Origin: Polyodon spathula
Lineage: Eukaryota; Chordata; Actinopteri; Acipenseriformes; Polyodontidae
Direction of reading: 5' to 3'
Assembly: GCF_017654505.1 (NCBI RefSeq)
Contig: NC_054549.1
Span: forward strand, 29,003,647-29,067,646
DNA: 64,000 nt
The number at the start of each line of letters is the position of its first letter. The first letter of the stretch is position 1. Positions 57,679-64,000 of this stretch are shown in pieces. A program made the translations under genes and the position numbers. The notes under the pieces were generated by a model, which saw only the letters and a program-made list of their open reading frames with translations, was not told the origin of the DNA and did not search any database.

Positions 57679-60600
57679 ACTCCAGAGCTTTGAGAAGTCT
57701 TTGTAGTCTGTTAACTAGGTAGTTAATCAGTATGGCAAATAGCAGCAGATAGCATGATATTAATCATGCAAGAAATACAAATGTTAGGCCAACAATTTCA
57801 TTTAGTAATGTTTTTGCCTTTCAGTAAGACGGTCAGTCACAAGCACACAAAGCACTGTAGATAATAACAAAGTAGCATCGTTTTTTTCCCTGTGGCGTCC
57901 GGTTTCTGCAACGGGTTCTTTGACTTTTCTCATTGCTGTAAGGTTACACTGGTCTCTGCAGGATTGGTTTATCCCTCCTCCTCCATGTCTCTATCCTCAT
58001 AGCTGCATTAGCAGGAGAATTTGAACCCCCACAAAGGAGGAGGAGGGATCAATAGATGCTGTTAGCACATTGGCTCAGTCTAAGGCAGCTGTGTATTTGT
58101 ATTGTGCTGCACTTACAGAAATGCCTCATGATTGATAAACAGTTATCTTGGATTGGAATGATATTTCTGCAAGATTCTTTTTGTTCTGATGTGGTCTGGT
58201 GCAGTGCAGTCCACTGCAATCCAAATTTACCTGTTTGGGCTGTGAACAATCAGAATGTATAACAAATACAACATGCATAGTTCAAAATGGGCAACCAATT
58301 TTGAATACAAAGGCTTTTTAGCCCAATATTCCATTAAGAACTTGACTAGTCTGAAAGCTGAGCCATGATAGTATGTTCAATGGATGACCAAGATGGTAAT
58401 CAACTGCCCCTGTTTAAAGGGGATGGAGGGTGATAGAAAGGGAAGTTACCCCATTGTGTGTGTCGGTTTATTATGTGTGTGAAGGAGGTGTTGCAAGAAT
58501 TGCAGATCTGAAGCCCGCTGTGTTAGCAATTCTAACAGTGGTCAGCCTGGTCGGAAGCTGTTCAGATGGGACAGTTATTTTCAGCGGTCCATGTGTGTTA
58601 ATGCGAAGATAATGCCAATTTAAAAAAGATAGTAAGTTTTAAGATATTTGCTGTGTTTATATATGTCACCAGTTGTTTTGTACAATATCTTTCATGTAGC
58701 AACTTTCAGATAATGTTAGACAAACAGCTCTGATTGAACTGGCTGCTTCCTGAAGATGAAGTTGTAAAGATAGAAGGGTTCTACAATGTACAGTAAAAAT
58801 GTATTGCACAGTAATGTTGCATTTTAGCATGCTTTATCATGGTCTACAATATATCTCTGGGCTTTAGTACACATAAACAGCATATTTATTTAAAAGAGAT
58901 TGCCAGCTTCATCGCAGACACTAGCCAGTTTCAATTGTTTTGAACGAGCAACCTGAATCAAGCATTACAGTTTGTAAGCTAGTATCTTCGGTGTAGCCCC
59001 AAGTTGGTTATGTCTTTTGTGTTCCCCATGCAAAGCCAGAATTTGCTGTTTATCCTCCACTAGTTGAAATTCTGAGGAGAAAAAATTGTTTAAAAACAAA
59101 CAAATATCAATTAATTTATGGGTTGGATAAAGAGAGATTAAGGCTTTGTGTGAGGAAGCAAAATGAATCAATTTTTGAGGAGAGACATAATCAGCTAGGG
59201 ACTTTGTTAGCCACTTAGAAGTATTGCGTATGTAAACTTATTTGAGTTTCCCATGTGGAAATTTTGGGCATGCTTAGAGTTACAAACAAGTCTACCATCT
59301 GCCTGATTTTGATATTTTTTATTTTTTTTTCAGGGTTAAATAAGACTTTATGAAGTTCTATGAAGTGTAAGGATGGTGGATTTTAGTCCCTAGCAGGTCG
59401 GCCCAGTAGTCCGCTGTCCATCACATTGATAGACAGTTAAATGAGAGAAAAATAAATAAGGCAAAGAGCTGATTAACATGCAAGTCTTCAACAGACACTG
59501 TCTCAGGCTTTGATTTACAAAGCTATTCTATTTGTATGCAACTCCCTCCCCCCAAACACACTATATAAATTGAAAACTGCAATTAACAGAGGCAGGAGAA
59601 ATTCAGCCCTGCAAGGAGCCAGCTTTGGGCGATGTGATTGAAGTTCATGGAAATCGCAAGGTTATGGGATGAACAAAACCCCCTCTTCCCACACATGGGC
59701 ACACATTTGAGCTACAGAAAGACGCTGTACATCAATTTAAAAAATGTACTCTGAGTACCAGCAAAGAAAACCATAGGCACACTTTAACACTGATCAAACA
59801 GCACTATTCAACACATGCTAAATAATGATTCACTGCTAATTCATTTTGCTGCCAAGACGTCAGAATCATGTTAAAAGTATTCTGGTCCAGCACAGTTCAA
59901 TGGGGGAAAAAAGATGTTCCATATGAAAAATAATGTAGCTAATACATATAATTTAGATGTAACCTTCATAAAGTTTTTTGGAAGTCATGCTTAGGGCATG
60001 AAACCAAATGGGGAATTTTAACAGGACTGGGACGAAAAGCTCTGGCTCTGCATTCAAAGACTCGGACATAAAAATAAAAGAAAACAATATGACTCTGCCA
60101 GCCCTGTCATGTCATCCTGTTTAGGCTGTGCTATTATGGTCACAGAGAGCCAGGGGTTGGTAATGTGATAGCTGCAGTGGCACTTGCATTGTTTGAGAGA
60201 GAAACAACATGCAGCAAGCCAAGCACTCTGATAACAGAAAGCTGAAAGCCAATGCGTCTTCATGTGCATGCACGTATCACAGCTTAGAGCCTTATGACTC
60301 CCACTGGACATTCACAATGAACACTTGCTGAACAGTACAAACTATTGATGCTGGGGGGATGGGTGCAGACAAGACTAAATCAAGCTTGAGATTTTGCTTG
60401 CTAATTGGGCTTTTCTATTTTCTACCCTGCATTCTGTCCACATTTTTCTGCTAAAAACAAAAAGCACCATCTATTTATAGTAAATATAGCTGCCATTATT
60501 AAATCCAAATTATAAGCCTTGCTCTAGGAAAACAACATAAAGAGACAGTCCTGTCCTATATCATGTATAGGTGCTGTATCTATGTTCTTACTAGAAACAT

Positions 60601-63567
60601 TTCAAGTGACTTTATTTGCTTCTGCAATAAGACTTGGTGCTTATTATCCTACAGAAATGTCCTCCAAGCTAACAAGGCTTCATAATGTTAATTTTCAGTC
60701 TAACCAATGCTTAGTTTCAAGAAACCATATACAGTACAATCAAGAATATACAGTAAATATATTTCAAAATAAATACAAAATTATTTACAAAAACATATTG
60801 CTAACTGCATTGGGGTTAATGCTGAAGTACTGCATGTCGCTTACAAGTATTTACAGGATACTGCATTTGTTCAGCCAGTTGGTCTGCATGGAGCGGTGAA
60901 TTACTGAACTCTTGCAGACAGTAGGAGATATAAATGTAGCTCCAGCAGCAAATGACTAAAACGATTCAAGCCACCAGTAGTCAACCTTTAGTCTAGAACC
61001 AAGAGGGTTACCTGCTCAACCACCAGCCATTTCTCTCAGATTATGCCTGAGATAAATCACTCGCCACAGACTGCAGTCAAAGCAGCTTTTCTGTGCAAAC
61101 AAAGGGTTTTATTGGCAGCCCTAAGAGGTTTTGAAGAAGCAGGTGTCAGTTTTTAGTCTCTAATTTATAGGACCCCTCCCCCTCCCCTCCCACTTCCTGG
61201 ACCCAGGCTCATTTTAATTATTGAAACTGCCTCTGCTTTGGTATTTCATCTCTCTCTCTGATTAAATCTACGATTCCAGGAGTGCATTAGGAAATTAAAT
61301 CCGGGACATGACTCACTGCTGCAGCCTTGCTTCTCGGAACCTATTGATCTGGGAACATATAGGGGGCAGACAAGACATTCTTAGTATGTTGCTGTTTTTG
61401 TCAGTCTGTCAGTCTAGGAGTGGAAAAGCACAGATGCATACATCTATACACCAATAGTCACATAAACATGCACTGACATATTCAAGTTAGAAATGTTTAA
61501 ACTATATAATAAGTCTTTGCAGAAGAGTAATAATAGGCTCTTGGTTGGCAGGTTATCCAAGACTACACTAATTACAACTTGTCTGTGGGTGACATCCTTA
61601 ATCTCCCTATAGGAATTATAGACAGTAATCCGGGAGAAATGTAGAATCATTGTTGCCTGTGGTGGCTACTCACCATAATGGTATTGTTATTATTATTTTG
61701 TTTTTATCCAGCTCACATCCATCCATACATACATACATACATACATGCATGCATGCAAGCACACACAGATTCAGTTCTGGTCAACAACAAGCACCAGTAG
61801 CAGCAGCAGGTGTTGGTAGAAATTTGTTTCTTTGTTCTTCCACTGACTGGAATGTCAGAAGGACAGCCCTCAGTCCCACACCTGACTGCAGTAAATCTTA
61901 GCACAGTTCTTTTCACTAACAGAGTTCTGACTGCTGAAACTCATTCCCTACCATTTACAGTGCCTTTTAATTAATTAAGAAAGGAATCAATAATGATTCC
62001 TTTAAGGGCTGTCGTTGTACCACAGTCTTGCCTGGCAGAGTCTCCCTTCCAGACAGAACACATTCATCTGTGTCTCCAACACAAATAATGAAACGGCAGA
62101 AATTAATCAGACTTGCCATAACCCACACATATGAGCATGTTATTGGTCATGTTCCTTAGAATCTCAAGTGATCTAACAAGAGCAGTGAAAAGCAACATGT
62201 TCTTATGCTACAAGTCTTGAAATAAAACAATTTGGCCCAGAATCCCAGAAAGCTTTAAGTAAATTATGTGTATGCACCCCCCCTCCCCTCGTTCCAACAG
62301 AGAGACTTGATGTGTCTCCATTAAACCGAATCAAGCTTTCTGACCTAGTTCAATCAATTTAGTTCAGTTGTATATATGTGTTCTGAACTTCACATATTTA
62401 AAGCAGGAGCTGTGGTGTGGATAATCTGATATCTACTGCTTCATAAAATAAAACTTGCAGGTACTTTGCCTGAAAAGAAAATTAAATGGTTCCTGTTGAC
62501 CCAAATATTAAAACTTTCCTATTTCTGTCTAAACTAATTGGTTAGTGCTCTTGTTTTTATTTGATTTTAATGTACAATGCATAAAGGAATAACCAAGAGA
62601 CATTTGTGTTTTTGATGGCAAAATGCAAGCTTATTGAGTGACGATTACAACAGACATCCAATGGTCTAACAGTCAGACATAACCCAATTCAACCATCTGC
62701 TGCATTCAGGAATTTCCTGTGGTTCATGACCCCTTATGTAAATGCATGGTTCTAGTCCATAGGGGATGCATTGGGCTTCCGTGCAATTCAATGGGAGATA
62801 ACATTACTCTTCCAGTATAGTATCACTAGTCCTACTTTAAAATAAGTGCTAAGAAGTAGATAAGGATGACATATTTTCTCCCAAGTTTAGCAAAATACAA
62901 CACCTTTAGTCAGCTGCAGTAATGAAATGTTGTTCTTCATTATTTCCTAACAGAATAAAATTACTGGGGCTATTTCAAACCCTGATTTGCATTCTATTTA
63001 AAAGTAATTTCATTTAAAGCACCAGCAGTGGGAATGGAAATGCAATCTCTTAACCAAAAGCATGTGGTGAATTAATTTTCTAAACATCGTTTTGTTTCCT
63101 CATCCAAAGTGACTGTTCGGGGGTACAGTCTTCACGGCATGTCAAAGCAGAACTCAAAGCATTCAAACATTCACAAAAAACAGGATACGTAAGACAGCCA
63201 TAATTAAGTCATGAACAAGCTTCGGTATATAAATACTGTCTGTATTTTAAATGAGCTGTAGACTTAATTTTACTGATAGGTTCCAAACATCTGCTGAACA
63301 AGCAAATTGGCTGACTCTTTATTGCGAAACTGCTGCATCCAGCACACGTTACGTTTTACACTAGGACTCCTGGGTATCTATTTACTACATTACTCTATAT
63401 GCTTCTATAATGTGGTTTATGTTACATGGTCCATTATAACTAAGAAAGTAAAACTAATTTATTAAAATGGCAAGCCTTTTTCTTAATGTTATGCATACAT
63501 CTATTCATAAATGTAAACAATATCTTTCTTCAAACTAATATGCAAATCTTCCATAAGCTAGTCATTA
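57679..63567. other. Non-coding DNA at the right of the window
   Basis: No exon, RNA gene or complete mobile element recognised. Contains a C-rich stretch near 61171-61196 followed by TGACTCA and homeodomain-like AATTA sites that could be a regulatory element, and (CATA)n/(CATG)n near 61725-61757. Open frames are 60-105 codons and unrecognised. Confidence 0.4.
61725..61757. repeat. (CATA)n/(CATG)n microsatellite
   Basis: Five CATA-type units followed by three CATG units. Confidence 0.85.
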
Positions 63568-63966
63568 GGGGATCCCCCAATGGCTCACCTGGTAAAAGCA
63601 CAGCACTATGGGTGTGCAGGGTGAGTCATACAGTGCAGGGGATTTGTATTGGCTCTGACGCTCCTGTGGGTTAGTTAAAATCGGCATCATGCTACAGCAA
63701 ACCCTGTTGGCCAGGCGCCCAATGAGCTCAAAGAGCGGCCACCTGCAGGGATGGCCCTTGTCCTCCAGAGATCGGTAGCTTGCTGACATCTGCCCTCGAG
63801 TTCCTGGGTGAAAAAGATAAAGCTGGGATCGCAGGACGCCCACCGAACCCCCAGCTCCCCCTAGCTGTGTGGGGACCCGCTGCGGTGAGGGTAAAAAATT
63901 ATTGGACATTCCAAATTGGGAAAAAAATGGGAAGTAAAATAATTGGCCATGCCAAATTAATTAAAA

Positions 63967-63974
<8 letters not shown>
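63568..63974 (+). mobile_element. tRNA-derived SINE, copy 2
   Basis: Shares with copy 1 (5035-5478) the blocks GGTAAAAGCAC, GTGCAGGG-GAGTCATACAGT, GGCCCTTGTCCTCCAGA-GGTAGCT, GCTGTGTGGGGA, CTGCGGTGAGGG and the tail AAGTAAAATAATTGGC-ATG. It ends in an A-run. The right target duplication, if any, would lie beyond the window. Confidence 0.8.
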
Positions 63975-63997
<23 letters not shown>

Positions 63998-64000
63998 TAT
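63975..64000. repeat. (AT)n microsatellite at the SINE tail, cut by the window end
   Basis: AT repeats directly after the A-rich SINE tail, continuing to the last base. Confidence 0.9.

Overview
The window is vertebrate nuclear DNA with no prokaryotic, organellar or CRISPR content. It has spliced genes with GT-AG introns, long AT-rich introns and intergenic DNA, many microsatellites, tRNA-headed SINEs, a dead Tc1-like transposon and a solo LTR. The proteins and repeat types suggest a ray-finned fish with a fairly uncompacted genome, possibly a sturgeon or paddlefish-like lineage. The species is an inference, because no diagnostic sequence is visible.

Layout from left to right. (1) The 3' end of DOCK3 (+), a Rac GEF, as six constitutive exons ending at 6461 plus a seventh in-frame 123-nt exon at 3171-3293 that looks like a cassette. 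(2) An AT-rich DOCK3 3' UTR and intergenic stretch, with a degenerate tandem array of tRNA-like modules at about 10.7-11.4 kb. (3) MANF (+), four coding exons from 13803 to 17111, encoding a secreted/ER neurotrophic factor of 181 aa ending RTDL, preceded by a cluster of CCAAT boxes. (4) RBM15B (+), one uninterrupted coding exon of 833 aa, with an E-box and a YY1-type element upstream. (5) About 15 kb of mostly non-coding DNA. (6) PCBP4 (-), twelve coding exons from 50883 (or 50916) down to 37814, encoding a three-KH poly(C)-binding protein of 417 aa. (7) About 13 kb upstream of PCBP4 with no recognisable gene, holding a Tc1 relic, a strong hairpin and a second copy of the SINE seen inside DOCK3.

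DOCK3, MANF and RBM15B occur in the same order on human 3p21 (from memory). In human, DCAF1 follows RBM15B and PCBP4 lies further away. Here PCBP4 is the next gene I can find and is convergent with RBM15B. The genes form no operon-like unit. RBM15B (m6A-writer recruitment, splicing, nuclear export) and PCBP4 (C-rich RNA binding) are both RNA-binding proteins, but only conserved synteny links them here.

I found no undescribed multi-gene system. The observations most worth checking are the DOCK3 cassette exon with an SH3-ligand motif, the tandem array of tRNA-like modules, the C-rich tract before the last PCBP4 exon (possible autoregulation), the miRNA-like hairpin near 57.6 kb, and two large foldback elements.
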